The position numbers and the translations under genes were made by a program. Of a stretch of 46,586 nt of DNA, positions 1-6,843 are shown one piece after another. The notes below the pieces were generated by a model. It searched no databases, had not been told where the DNA came from, and was given only the letters and a program-made list of their open reading frames with translations. Source of the DNA: Lachnospiraceae bacterium UBA3732. GTDB lineage: Bacteria > Bacillota > Clostridia > Lachnospirales > Lachnospiraceae. The DNA lies in NCBI GenBank assembly GCA_002372545.1, contig DFHD01000065.1, positions 5,094 through 51,679 of the forward strand, given 5' to 3'. How positions within the stretch are numbered: the first letter of the stretch is position 1; every line of letters starts with the position of its first letter.

Positions 1-63
1 GCAGATGAAAAACTGACAGCCGGCGAGAAAGCTGCAGCAGATGAAAAAGCTGCAGCCGGGGAA
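1..63 (+). repeat. 36-bp coding repeat (ADEK...AGE) at window edge
   Basis: Bases 1-36 and 37-63 are two copies, the second partial, of a 36-bp in-frame unit encoding A-D-E-K-x-x-A-G-E followed by a few residues. It forms a charged linker just before the first membrane segment. More copies may lie upstream of the window. Confidence 0.6.
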
Positions 64-1002
64 ATCGATTTCAGCAATGCAAAATACAGGGGACGCCTGC
101 GGCAGATTCCGATCTATATTGGAAAGCTCTTCCGGATGTTTGTCTATCAGAACGACTGGAAGGTGATCCCGCTTGCTGTATTTATCGCGGCGCTTGTTGC
201 GCTGGTGGTGAAGGGAACCTTCTTTGTCACCATGGAGGGCACAACCAAGGGAGCGCTGGCGCTTACCAGCGTATCTTTGTGGAATGGTTTTTTCAATTCC
301 ATTCAGGTTGTCTGCAGGGAAAGAAATATTGTGAAGCGTGAACACCGCTCGGGTCTGCATATGAGCTCCTACATTGCTGCCCATATGGTATATCAGGCCT
401 TCCTCTGCATTATCCAGACCATAACCACTGTTCTGGTGTTCCGTTATTCCGGCGTGCAGTTTCCGAAGCATCATCTGGTAAACGGTTTTACCCTGGACTT
501 TATTCTGACCATCTTCCTGATCACCTATGCGGCGGATATGCTTTCCCTGTTTATTTCCAGCGTGGCCAGGAGTACAACGGCCGCTATGACGGTCATGCCC
601 CTTGTTCTGATGGTACAGCTGATCTTTTCCGGCTGCATGTTTTCTCTCCCCGGAAGCATGAAGGGGCTTTCCAAATTCATGATCTCCAACCACGGAACGG
701 CGTGCATCTGCGCAGAGGCGGATTATAACGGCCTTAAATCCACCTCAGGCTGGTCAATGCTGAACAAGATGGCCGGGCGGCCGGATGCGGATCCGAATGT
801 CAAGTCCATGGTGGAGGATATGGAGAGGAATGGCTATAAGGAGGTTGTTGAGGCGGAAACGGCAAAATCCAATTATAAAGAGGATTATGTTTATACGGCC
901 GCCAATGTGAAGCACCGCTGGCGGGTGCTGGCAGGATTTGCTCTCTTCTTCGCCCTTCTCTCGGTGGTCTCGCTGGAGTTCATCGATAAGGACAGGCGGT
1001 AG
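1..1002 (+). CDS. ABC-2 type transporter, C-terminal permease part (5' truncated)
   Basis: The frame is open from base 1 and ends at TAG 1000-1002; no start codon lies in the window, so this is the C-terminal part of a longer gene. After a hydrophilic Ala/Asp/Glu/Lys-rich stretch the protein has six hydrophobic segments with a long extracytoplasmic loop before the last one, as in ABC-2/ABCG-type permease domains, and ends in a short charged tail. Such domains export drugs, lipids or glycans across the membrane. In Clostridia this permease type is often fused behind an ATP-binding cassette, which would lie upstream; that is inference. Family assignment is from overall shape and segments such as TVMPLVLMVQLIFSGCMF, not a search. 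No clear terminator follows. Confidence 0.7.
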   Translation, partial: ADEKLTAGEKAAADEKAAAGEIDFSNAKYRGRLRQIPIYIGKLFRMFVYQNDWKVIPLAVFIAALVALVVKGTFFVTMEGTTKGALALTSVSLWNGFFNSIQVVCRERNIVKREHRSGLHMSSYIAAHMVYQAFLCIIQTITTVLVFRYSGVQFPKHHLVNGFTLDFILTIFLITYAADMLSLFISSVARSTTAAMTVMPLVLMVQLIFSGCMFSLPGSMKGLSKFMISNHGTACICAEADYNGLKSTSGWSMLNKMAGRPDADPNVKSMVEDMERNGYKEVVEAETAKSNYKEDYVYTAANVKHRWRVLAGFALFFALLSVVSLEFIDKDRR

Positions 1003-1131
1003 ACCGACGATATAAAAACCACTGTACCAATGATCTATCCGGCAGCATAAACTAAAGGGCACCATGGTAAAACGGATTTCTGATTCCCTTGGCCGCAGGC
1101 AGACAAATGTCGTCCGTATGGAAAAAAGTCC

Positions 1132-1160
1132 TTGCATCTCGCTTTCCTTTATGGTATTAT
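1132..1160 (+). promoter_or_regulatory. Promoter of rpsF-ssb-rpsR
   Basis: A -35-like TTGCAT (1132-1137) and a -10 TATTAT (1155-1160) are separated by exactly 17 bp. A TGn extension (1152-1154) directly precedes the -10. The -35 is a weak match, so the extended -10 probably carries the promoter. It lies about 100 bp upstream of rpsF, leaving room for the leader hairpin. Confidence 0.6.
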
Positions 1161-1191
1161 CAAAAACTGTGATATATTCTATATATTCCTT

Positions 1192-1234
1192 GCTTTCAGA
1201 TTCTGCACTGTGCCCGGCACGTTTGTCTGAAAGC
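1192..1234 (+). promoter_or_regulatory. rpsF leader hairpin, candidate S6:S18 autoregulatory element
   Basis: Perfect 9-bp arms GCTTTCAGA (1192-1200) and TCTGAAAGC (1226-1234) enclose a smaller hairpin, GTGC (1210-1213) and GCAC (1217-1220), with the triplet CCG in its loop. It ends 13 bases before the Shine-Dalgarno sequence of rpsF. Many bacteria have a 5'-UTR motif with a conserved CCG that binds the S6:S18 complex and represses the operon. Position and CCG fit; the exact consensus fold was not checked. Confidence 0.55.
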
Positions 1235-1260
1235 CATAAGTCCATAAGGAGGTGCAAAAC

Positions 1261-1545
1261 ATGAAGTATGAGATCGCGTTAGTGCTTAGCTCAAAGGTTG
1301 AGGATGATGTGAGAAATGCCACACTTGAACGTGTAAAGAACCGCGTTGTAAAGTCCGGCAGTACGATCACCGATATCGATGAGAAGGGTAAGCAGAGACT
1401 CGCATACGAGATTCAGGACATGATTGAGGGTTATTACTACTTCATCCGTTTCGAAGGCCCGGAAGATGCTCCTGCATTCATCGAGAGACATCTGCGTATC
1501 TATGATAATGTCCTCAGATTCCTCATCGTTAAGCAAGACGCTTAA
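1261..1545 (+). CDS. rpsF: 30S ribosomal protein S6
   Basis: This is the small-subunit protein that binds the central domain of 16S rRNA as a heterodimer with S18. It has 94 residues, normal for bacterial S6, with the MKYEIALVL start, the YEIQDMIEGYYYFIRFEG core strand pair and a final LRFLIVK. The start chosen is ATG 1261, preceded by AGGAGG (1247-1252) at an 8-nt spacing; an in-frame GTG at 1252 overlaps that binding site and is rejected. It is first in an rpsF-ssb-rpsR operon, an order conserved across Firmicutes, and its product probably represses the operon through the leader hairpin. Confidence 0.97.
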   Translation: MKYEIALVLSSKVEDDVRNATLERVKNRVVKSGSTITDIDEKGKQRLAYEIQDMIEGYYYFIRFEGPEDAPAFIERHLRIYDNVLRFLIVKQDA

Positions 1546-1561
1546 GTAAATCGGAGGTATT

Positions 1562-2029
1562 ATGAACAAAGCTATTTTACTTGGCCGCCTGACCCGCGAC
1601 CCGGATGTCCGCTATTCACAGGGACAGAATGGCGATCAGATGGCGATTGCCAGATACACACTTGCTGTTGACAGAAGATTTTCCAGAAGAAACGGAAATA
1701 ACGATCAGCAGACGGCAGACTTTATCCCATGTGTCTGCTTTGGCAAGCAGGGCGAGTTCGCCGAGAAGTATCTGAAGCAGGGAACCAAGATCGCAGTCAC
1801 CGGTCGGATCCAGACAGGCAGCTATACCAACAAAGAAGGACAGAAGGTTTACACCACTGAAGTTATTGTGGAAGAACAGGAATTTGCTGAAAGCAAGAAT
1901 TCCGCAGGCTCCGGCAATGGTTCCGGATCCGGCTATCAGCCTCAGTCCGCACCGGCACAGGAATCCGCAAGTGCAGAAGGATTCATGAATGTACCGGATG
2001 GTATCGAGGATGATCTTCCCTTTAAGTAG
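1562..2029 (+). CDS. ssb: Single-stranded DNA-binding protein
   Basis: SSB coats single-stranded DNA during replication, repair and recombination. The 155-residue protein has an N-terminal OB-fold (residues about 1-110) starting MNKAILLGRLTRDPDVRY, with the typical TGRIQTGSYTNKEGQKVYTTEV strand region split between positions 80 and 102. A flexible Gly/Ser/Gln/Ala-rich linker follows, then the acidic C-terminal tip that recruits partner proteins. The tip reads EDDLPFK, so one lysine follows the phenylalanine that is normally last. GGAGGT lies 4-5 nt before the ATG. The gene is 16 bp after rpsF and 22 bp before rpsR. Confidence 0.96.
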   Translation: MNKAILLGRLTRDPDVRYSQGQNGDQMAIARYTLAVDRRFSRRNGNNDQQTADFIPCVCFGKQGEFAEKYLKQGTKIAVTGRIQTGSYTNKEGQKVYTTEVIVEEQEFAESKNSAGSGNGSGSGYQPQSAPAQESASAEGFMNVPDGIEDDLPFK

Positions 2030-2051
2030 ATCGTAAAAAGGAGAAAAGAAC

Positions 2052-2318
2052 ATGCCTTACAATAAGTCCGAGCAGAATGGTGCTGCTCCCATGAGAAGAA
2101 GACCTATGCACAGAAGAAAAAAGGTTTGTGTTTTCTGTGCAGACAAGAACGAAGTTATTGATTACAAGGATGCCAATCTCCTCAGAAAGTATATTTCCGA
2201 GAGAGGAAAGATCCTTCCGAGAAGGATCACCGGCAACTGCGCAAAGCATCAGAGAGCGCTTACTGTAGCGGTTAAGCGTGCAAGACAGATCGCTCTGATC
2301 CCCTACGTAGTAGAGTAA
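2052..2318 (+). CDS. rpsR: 30S ribosomal protein S18
   Basis: S18 is a small-subunit protein that pairs with S6 on the 16S rRNA platform. It has 88 residues with a basic N-terminus (RRRPMHRRKK), a CVFC pair near residues 26-29 and GNCAKHQR near residue 60. These could together hold a zinc ion, as in the cysteine-containing S18 forms. The signature block YKDANLLRKYISERGKILP is intact. AAAGGAGA precedes the ATG by about 7 nt. This is the last gene of the operon; a strong terminator begins 37 bp after its stop codon. Confidence 0.97.
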   Translation: MPYNKSEQNGAAPMRRRPMHRRKKVCVFCADKNEVIDYKDANLLRKYISERGKILPRRITGNCAKHQRALTVAVKRARQIALIPYVVE

Positions 2319-2354
2319 TCGGACAGCCGTTCAGTATTTATTTCAGACATGATG

Positions 2355-2389
2355 AAAGCCCGCCGGGTTTAAACCGGCGGGCTTTTTTT
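2355..2389 (+). terminator. Rho-independent terminator of the rpsF operon
   Basis: Arms AAAGCCCGCCGG (2355-2366) and CCGGCGGGCTTT (2374-2385) are perfectly complementary over 12 bp, with a 7-nt loop and a T run at 2383-2389. On the minus strand only three T follow the stem, so it would be a weak terminator for the converging gene ending at 2400. Confidence 0.93.
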
Positions 2390-2399
2390 ATAAGCTTGC

Positions 2400-3806
2400 T
2401 TACAAAAGCGGACTCAGGTAGTTATTGAAGTGCAGGATGAAGTATCCGAAATCCTCATAGATCAGCAGGGCGCAAAACAGTATGGCGCATGCGGATCCCA
2501 GCAGGGAAAGGGCGGTCTTGTGTTTCTCCTGCACAGCTTCCAGGTGGAAATCCGTCCGGTCCTCCCAGACTCCTGCAACGAGGAACGCAATGACGGGCAG
2601 GGCACAGAGATAGTATCTCGACTGGTATCCGCCAGGGTATCCGTTGGAAAGGTACCCGGTATAAGCATGATAGAACTGATAGCCGGCAGCAAAGAGTGTG
2701 CCGATATAGAGGCTGAGACATGCCCATTTGTGCGGCACCTTTTTCCTGCGGGACCAGAACGCCAGAAGCGGAATGAACATAATGGAGATCAGTGCGATAC
2801 GGTAAGGTGAATACAGTGTTCCGGGCTTATACAGGGAGACGTGGCTGGCGATTCCTGTCCAGGTGCCAAAGAATTCCTCCCAGTATTTATCGGCGTATTT
2901 TCCGAATTTCATAATGACGCGTTCACTCTCGGGCACGTAGAAGGAACTCTGCCTGTATCCCTCCGGATTGATGATATCGAAGGAGGGCTGCACAGTTCCG
3001 TACCGGTAGTAGATCAGGCCGAAGTACCCCAGGATGAGCAGATATACCGGTATTGTGACAAGAAACCGCTTGTTCAGCAGGAAGGAAAGATCCTTATCCC
3101 GCTTTATGGTCAGCAGAGTGTAGACCATGATCGCAACAGCGACGATCAGGCCGCCGGTGAGCTTGGACAGCATGGAAACAAATACGCCGGCCGCCATCAG
3201 CCAGTAGGAGAGGGCGTTTCGTTTTCCCTCCTCGAAGCGAAGGAAGGCAAGCATGACGATCGTTACGCCAAGAAAGACCATTACATCATTGTTTACGCCT
3301 GTATTGTAGGCCAGCATGGGAACCGTCACGGTCACGGTTCCGTAGATCAGATGACTGATCGGTTTTTTCAGCCGGGTGAAGCCGATATAAAAGGCCAGGA
3401 GAATGCCCAGATACGCGATGAGCTGAGAGGCGTCCCGCAGCCTTTCCAGATGAATATAGATCTGTCCGTCCCGGATAGTCACACCGCCGGAGAGCCGCAT
3501 AAGATGGTAATAGAGCGGTGGATGCCCCAGGTAATTGGAGTGTGTATCTTTGAGCGTAAATACACTGGTCAGCTGGTCCTTTTTTCTCTCGCTTACGCTG
3601 AGGCTGGAATAGATATTTTTGAATTCGGGAATCAGTTCGTTTTCGGCTGCCAGATAGGCAATGTAAGCGACATGTATGTTTTCATCCGGATAACGTCCCA
3701 CATATTGCTGATAGAAATCGGTCTTCCCCACAAAGTAAAGGAAGAGCAGAAGGTAGATCATCAGAATGCCGGATTTCTCCTGCAGCTTTTGAATGGCATT
3801 TTTCAC
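2400..3806 (-). CDS. GT-C fold membrane glycosyltransferase (PMT/ArnT-like)
   Basis: A 468-residue integral membrane protein with about ten hydrophobic segments. An acidic motif YPDE (D41, E42) sits in the first extracytoplasmic loop right after the first membrane helix, and GHPPLYYHLMR occurs near residue 95. Both are hallmarks of GT-C glycosyltransferases that take sugars from polyprenyl-phosphate carriers on the outer face of the membrane. The acceptor could be a wall glycan, lipid or protein and cannot be read from sequence. It is second in a minus-strand operon: its ATG (3806) overlaps the stop of the upstream gene by 4 bp, suggesting translational coupling. It converges on the rpsF operon. 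Confidence 0.8.
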   Translation of the reverse strand: MKNAIQKLQEKSGILMIYLLLFLYFVGKTDFYQQYVGRYPDENIHVAYIAYLAAENELIPEFKNIYSSLSVSERKKDQLTSVFTLKDTHSNYLGHPPLYYHLMRLSGGVTIRDGQIYIHLERLRDASQLIAYLGILLAFYIGFTRLKKPISHLIYGTVTVTVPMLAYNTGVNNDVMVFLGVTIVMLAFLRFEEGKRNALSYWLMAAGVFVSMLSKLTGGLIVAVAIMVYTLLTIKRDKDLSFLLNKRFLVTIPVYLLILGYFGLIYYRYGTVQPSFDIINPEGYRQSSFYVPESERVIMKFGKYADKYWEEFFGTWTGIASHVSLYKPGTLYSPYRIALISIMFIPLLAFWSRRKKVPHKWACLSLYIGTLFAAGYQFYHAYTGYLSNGYPGGYQSRYYLCALPVIAFLVAGVWEDRTDFHLEAVQEKHKTALSLLGSACAILFCALLIYEDFGYFILHFNNYLSPLL

Positions 3807-4558
3807 TGTTTTTCCTCCCTTCGGCAGCGCTTAACCAGATAACCGGCTTCCAGAAAAATAAGAAAAATGGCCGCTATACGGGTGATGGGAAGATATATAA
3901 GGGTGCTTCCGAAAAAGTGCGGGATGACTGTGCAGAGCGCAGCATTCAGAAGGATCTCACCCGGCTTACCGGTGTATCGGCGGGTCACTTTCCGGATCGT
4001 CTCTCTCTTTCCCAGAAGCATGAAAAAGCTCAGAAGAAAAACGGGGAGAAAGACAAACCAGGAAAAGGTCTTTTCCATATAGACGATCTGGATATTGGAA
4101 AGGGAGAAAAAGATGTTTTCCTTTTTTCCGATATCGATCCTCAGATCGGTAAAATCCCCCTGGGGAGTCTTGATCAGAAGGTCCTTTTTGTCGGTGGTAT
4201 AGGCTCCGGTAACGATCCGGTCCTCAGCGAAGGGGTCGCCGTTTTCGGAGAAATAAATCTCCACCGGAACAGAAGAAGCAATAGAGGAGCTGAAACGGAT
4301 AATAACCGCGTTGGTCTTTTTAGCCGGGAAGGAAAGATGGATCTGGGAGTCGCCGTTTACGGTAACGTAGGACCCATCAGACACTTCATTGAGGCCGGAG
4401 GTTTCCTTTAAACCGTCAGGATAAACAGAGGTATACTCGGCTTTTCCGGTGTGGAATAAACGGGAATAGGCAGCCTGAACGGTCAGGCCGAGAATGGCGG
4501 ATAAGAGAAGGATGAAGATGATGACCTGGAATTGGAGGAACCGATTAATGATTTTCAT
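3803..4558 (-). CDS. Membrane protein with extracytoplasmic beta-rich domain, unknown function
   Basis: I do not recognise the family. The 251-residue product has one N-terminal membrane helix (about residues 8-28), a beta-rich, probably extracytoplasmic domain (about 35-160, rich in Ser, Asp and Lys), then about three hydrophobic segments and a basic tail. The start chosen is ATG 4558, preceded by AAAGGATGG at good spacing; an upstream in-frame ATG at 4591 has no binding site. It is first in the operon, 4-bp overlapped with the GT-C gene, so it may be an accessory subunit or acceptor-binding partner of that enzyme (inference). Its promoter is clear at 4613-4641. Confidence 0.7.
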   Translation of the reverse strand: MKIINRFLQFQVIIFILLLSAILGLTVQAAYSRLFHTGKAEYTSVYPDGLKETSGLNEVSDGSYVTVNGDSQIHLSFPAKKTNAVIIRFSSSIASSVPVEIYFSENGDPFAEDRIVTGAYTTDKKDLLIKTPQGDFTDLRIDIGKKENIFFSLSNIQIVYMEKTFSWFVFLPVFLLSFFMLLGKRETIRKVTRRYTGKPGEILLNAALCTVIPHFFGSTLIYLPITRIAAIFLIFLEAGYLVKRCRREEKQ

Positions 4559-4612
4559 ACCCATCCTTTCCCTGTTTTGCTGTAGAAACAAACAGAATCA
4601 GAAAACATGCAC

Positions 4613-4641
4613 ATTATAATATATACAATACAAAAAATCAA
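4613..4641 (-). promoter_or_regulatory. Promoter of the minus-strand GT-C operon
   Basis: Read on the minus strand, TTGATT (4636-4641) and a perfect TATAAT (4613-4618) are 17 bp apart in an AT-rich stretch. The expected transcript starts near 4606, about 48 nt before ATG 4558. This is the best sigma-A-type promoter in the window. Confidence 0.78.
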
Positions 4642-4679
4642 GAAAGTGTGGATATGCCTGCCGCCGCAGGCTTTTCTGA

Positions 4680-4708
4680 TGGAAAAATACGCACGCTTAT
4701 GTTATGAT
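4680..4708 (+). promoter_or_regulatory. Promoter of the tandem GT2 gene
   Basis: The -10 TATGAT (4703-4708) is preceded by TGt (4700-4702), an extended -10. A weak -35, TGGAAA (4680-4685), lies 17 bp upstream. It is divergent from the minus-strand promoter at 4613-4641. Confidence 0.55.
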
Positions 4709-4765
4709 TAAAGTGGTGTTTTGGGCGGCTTTGGGAAGCCGCAAAATGCGAGTAAGGAGAAGAAT

Positions 4766-6607
4766 ATGAAGCAGAAGATAAAAAAACTGGTAAATCCGAC
4801 TAACTATAAGCGTCTGTTTTCCTATGTCAGACGAAACGGAGTGAAGGGACTGCGCAGCAAGATCCGCAATGGCTTTTATGAGCAGGAATCCCCTAATGAG
4901 GTTTATCCGCAGTGGTTTGAAAAAAACAGGCTTCATGAGGCGGAGGAAAAGAAGCAGAGAACGGAGGCTGAGCAGTTTGCCTACATGCCCAAGATCAGTC
5001 TGATCGTTCCCACGTATAATACGCCGCCGGAATTTCTGGCGGAAATGATCGAATCCGTACAGAATCAGACCTATCCCAACTGGGAGCTCTGTATTGCGGA
5101 TGGCAGCACGGAGAGAAGGACAAAGGTCATGATCCGAAGGTACAGACGGGAGGATGATCGGCTCCGGGTGAGGTATCTGGATGAAAATCTGGGCATCTCA
5201 GAGAATACGAATAAGGCGCTCGCCCTTGCCTCCGGTGATTTTATCGGCCTTCTGGACCATGATGACAAACTCGAGCCGGATCTCCTTTTTGAGCTGGTTA
5301 AGGAGCTTCAGGACCGGAAAGTGCAGGTGGTCTACACCGATGAAGACCGGATCGTAAAGCGGGGAGATAAGTGGATCCACACCGACCCGGTGTTTAAGCC
5401 GGATATGAGCCCGGATCTTCTGTTCTCCCATAATTACATTACCCATTTCTTCCTTGCGCCCAAGAAGCTGGTCAAGGATATGGGCGGCTTCCGGAAGGAG
5501 TTCGATGGTGCGCAGGATTATGACCTGATCCTTCGGGTGACGGAGCATTTTAACTTTGATCCGGATGTGATCCGCCACGTTCCCAGGATCCTGTATCACT
5601 GGAGGATCCATGAGGAGTCCACTGCGGGAAATCCGGAAAGTAAGATGTACTGCTACGAGGCAGGCCGTATGGCGCTGGATCAGCATTTTGAACGCATGGG
5701 AATCGCGGCTCATGCGGAGCATACGGGAATGTGGGGGCTTTATCATGCGGTCTATGATACGCCGGGCAATCCTCTTGTTTCCATCATCATTCCCAACAAG
5801 GACCATCGAGACGATCTCCGGACCTGCATCACCTCTATCGTGGAAAAGAGCAGCTACAGAAATTTTGAATTTATCATTGTGGAAAATAACAGCGTAGAGC
5901 CGGAAACCTTCAGCTATTATGAGGAGCTCGAGGCGGAATATGACTTTGTTAAAGTGGTGAAGTGGGACAAGGGCTTTAATTATGCGGCCATCAATAATTT
6001 CGGCGCCAGGGCGGCATCCGGCGATTATTATCTGCTGCTGAATAACGATACGGAGCTTATTTCCCCGGATGCCATTTCCGATATGCTGGGTATTCTGATG
6101 CGGAAGGATGTGGGGATCGTAGGTGCCAAGCTGCTGTTTGGCGATGATACCGTGCAGCATGCGGGTGTGGTTCTCGGCTTCGGACAGTACGGCGGATTTG
6201 CCGGTCATGTATTCTCCGGCATTGCCGCGGATGGTCTGGGCTATATGATGCGCCCCTGCATCAACTGCAATTACAGCGCCGTAACCGGGGCGTGCCTTAT
6301 GGTGAAAAAACAGGTATTTGATGAGGTGAATGGCCTGACGGAGGAATTTACCGTCAGCCTGAACGATGTGGACTTCTGTCTGAAGGCCAGAGAAAAGGGA
6401 TATCTTGTGGTTTACGATGCTTTCGCCAGATGGCATCATTACGAGTCCAAGTCCAGAGGCTATGAAACAACGCCGGAGAAGGCGGAGCGGTTTATCGGTG
6501 AGGTAAAGCTCTTCCAGAAGTACTGGGGACACCTTCTGGAGAAGGGGGATCCGTACTATAACAGGAACTTCCCGGTGACCATAGCGCCCTTCACTCTCCA
6601 GCTGTGA
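4766..6607 (+). CDS. Glycosyltransferase with two GT2 domains (rhamnosyltransferase-like)
   Basis: A 613-residue cytoplasmic or peripheral glycosyltransferase. After a basic N-terminal segment, the first GT-A/GT2 domain begins near residue 74 (ISLIVPTYNT) with its metal-binding DHDD near 161. The second begins near 337 (VSIIIPNKDH) with LLNNDTEL near 424 and NDVDFCLK near 533, typical of WbbL/RfbN-like rhamnosyltransferases. Two active domains suggest it adds two sugars or a disaccharide repeat. The start is ATG 4766 with AAGGAGA (4754-4760); an in-frame ATG at 4721 has no binding site. It has its own promoter and sits between the divergent operon and dapF. It resembles the GT2 pair inside the large gene at 17328. 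Confidence 0.85.
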   Translation: MKQKIKKLVNPTNYKRLFSYVRRNGVKGLRSKIRNGFYEQESPNEVYPQWFEKNRLHEAEEKKQRTEAEQFAYMPKISLIVPTYNTPPEFLAEMIESVQNQTYPNWELCIADGSTERRTKVMIRRYRREDDRLRVRYLDENLGISENTNKALALASGDFIGLLDHDDKLEPDLLFELVKELQDRKVQVVYTDEDRIVKRGDKWIHTDPVFKPDMSPDLLFSHNYITHFFLAPKKLVKDMGGFRKEFDGAQDYDLILRVTEHFNFDPDVIRHVPRILYHWRIHEESTAGNPESKMYCYEAGRMALDQHFERMGIAAHAEHTGMWGLYHAVYDTPGNPLVSIIIPNKDHRDDLRTCITSIVEKSSYRNFEFIIVENNSVEPETFSYYEELEAEYDFVKVVKWDKGFNYAAINNFGARAASGDYYLLLNNDTELISPDAISDMLGILMRKDVGIVGAKLLFGDDTVQHAGVVLGFGQYGGFAGHVFSGIAADGLGYMMRPCINCNYSAVTGACLMVKKQVFDEVNGLTEEFTVSLNDVDFCLKAREKGYLVVYDAFARWHHYESKSRGYETTPEKAERFIGEVKLFQKYWGHLLEKGDPYYNRNFPVTIAPFTLQL

Positions 6608-6668
6608 TCTTCTGCGGAAAAAGCATTCCCGTCCGGCGCGGAAAGGCGTCGTATATTGGTGGCGGTGC

Positions 6669-6697
6669 TTTTCAGAAAGCACAATATATGGTATAAT
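6669..6697 (+). promoter_or_regulatory. Promoter upstream of dapF
   Basis: A perfect -10 TATAAT (6692-6697) has a TGg extension (6689-6691) and a -35-like TTTTCA (6669-6674) at 17 bp. The start point would lie near 6704, so almost the whole 13-bp repeat tract is transcribed as the 5' leader of dapF. Confidence 0.65.
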
Positions 6698-6712
6698 AGA
6701 TTGATTTACCGG

Positions 6713-6843
6713 ATGCAAGAGTATGGTATATGAGTACGATATAAAAGTACGACATTATAGTACGATGCGAGAGTACAGAATAAAAGCATGAAACAAAAGT
6801 ATGAAACAAGAATACGAGCAGAAAAGTATGAGGGAAAATCATG
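6713..6843 (+). repeat. Degenerate 13-bp tandem repeat, 10 units, running into the dapF start codon
   Basis: Ten consecutive units, nine of exactly 13 bp and one of 14, begin at 6713, 6726, 6739, 6752, 6765, 6778, 6791, 6804, 6817 and 6831. Typical units are atataaaagtacg and aaacaaaagtatg. The last unit, agggaaaatcatg, contains both the likely ribosome binding site (GAGGGA, 6830-6835) and the ATG of dapF. The period is not a multiple of three, so the tract is not a coding repeat. Confidence 0.85.

Noticed and set aside
754..1257. Minus-strand frame of 167 codons across the rpsF leader
   Set aside because: It overlaps the ABC permease end and the rpsF promoter/leader, has no recognisable motif and no binding site.
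1064..1264. Small plus-strand frame before rpsF
   Set aside because: It spans the promoter and leader hairpin of rpsF, has poor initiation signals and biased composition.
2841..3842. 333-codon plus-strand frame
   Set aside because: Antisense to the GT-C gene, which has the correct acidic loop motif, membrane pattern and coupled start.
6665..6682. Hairpin GTGCTTT/AAAGCAC after the tandem GT2 gene as terminator
   Set aside because: The 7-bp stem is followed by AATATATGG rather than a T run, and it overlaps the -35 area of the dapF promoter; a weak pause at most.
5198..6718. Long open frame of 506 codons on the minus strand
   Set aside because: It lies antisense to the well-supported tandem GT2 gene, has no binding site and shows biased His/Arg/Ile composition typical of a shadow frame.
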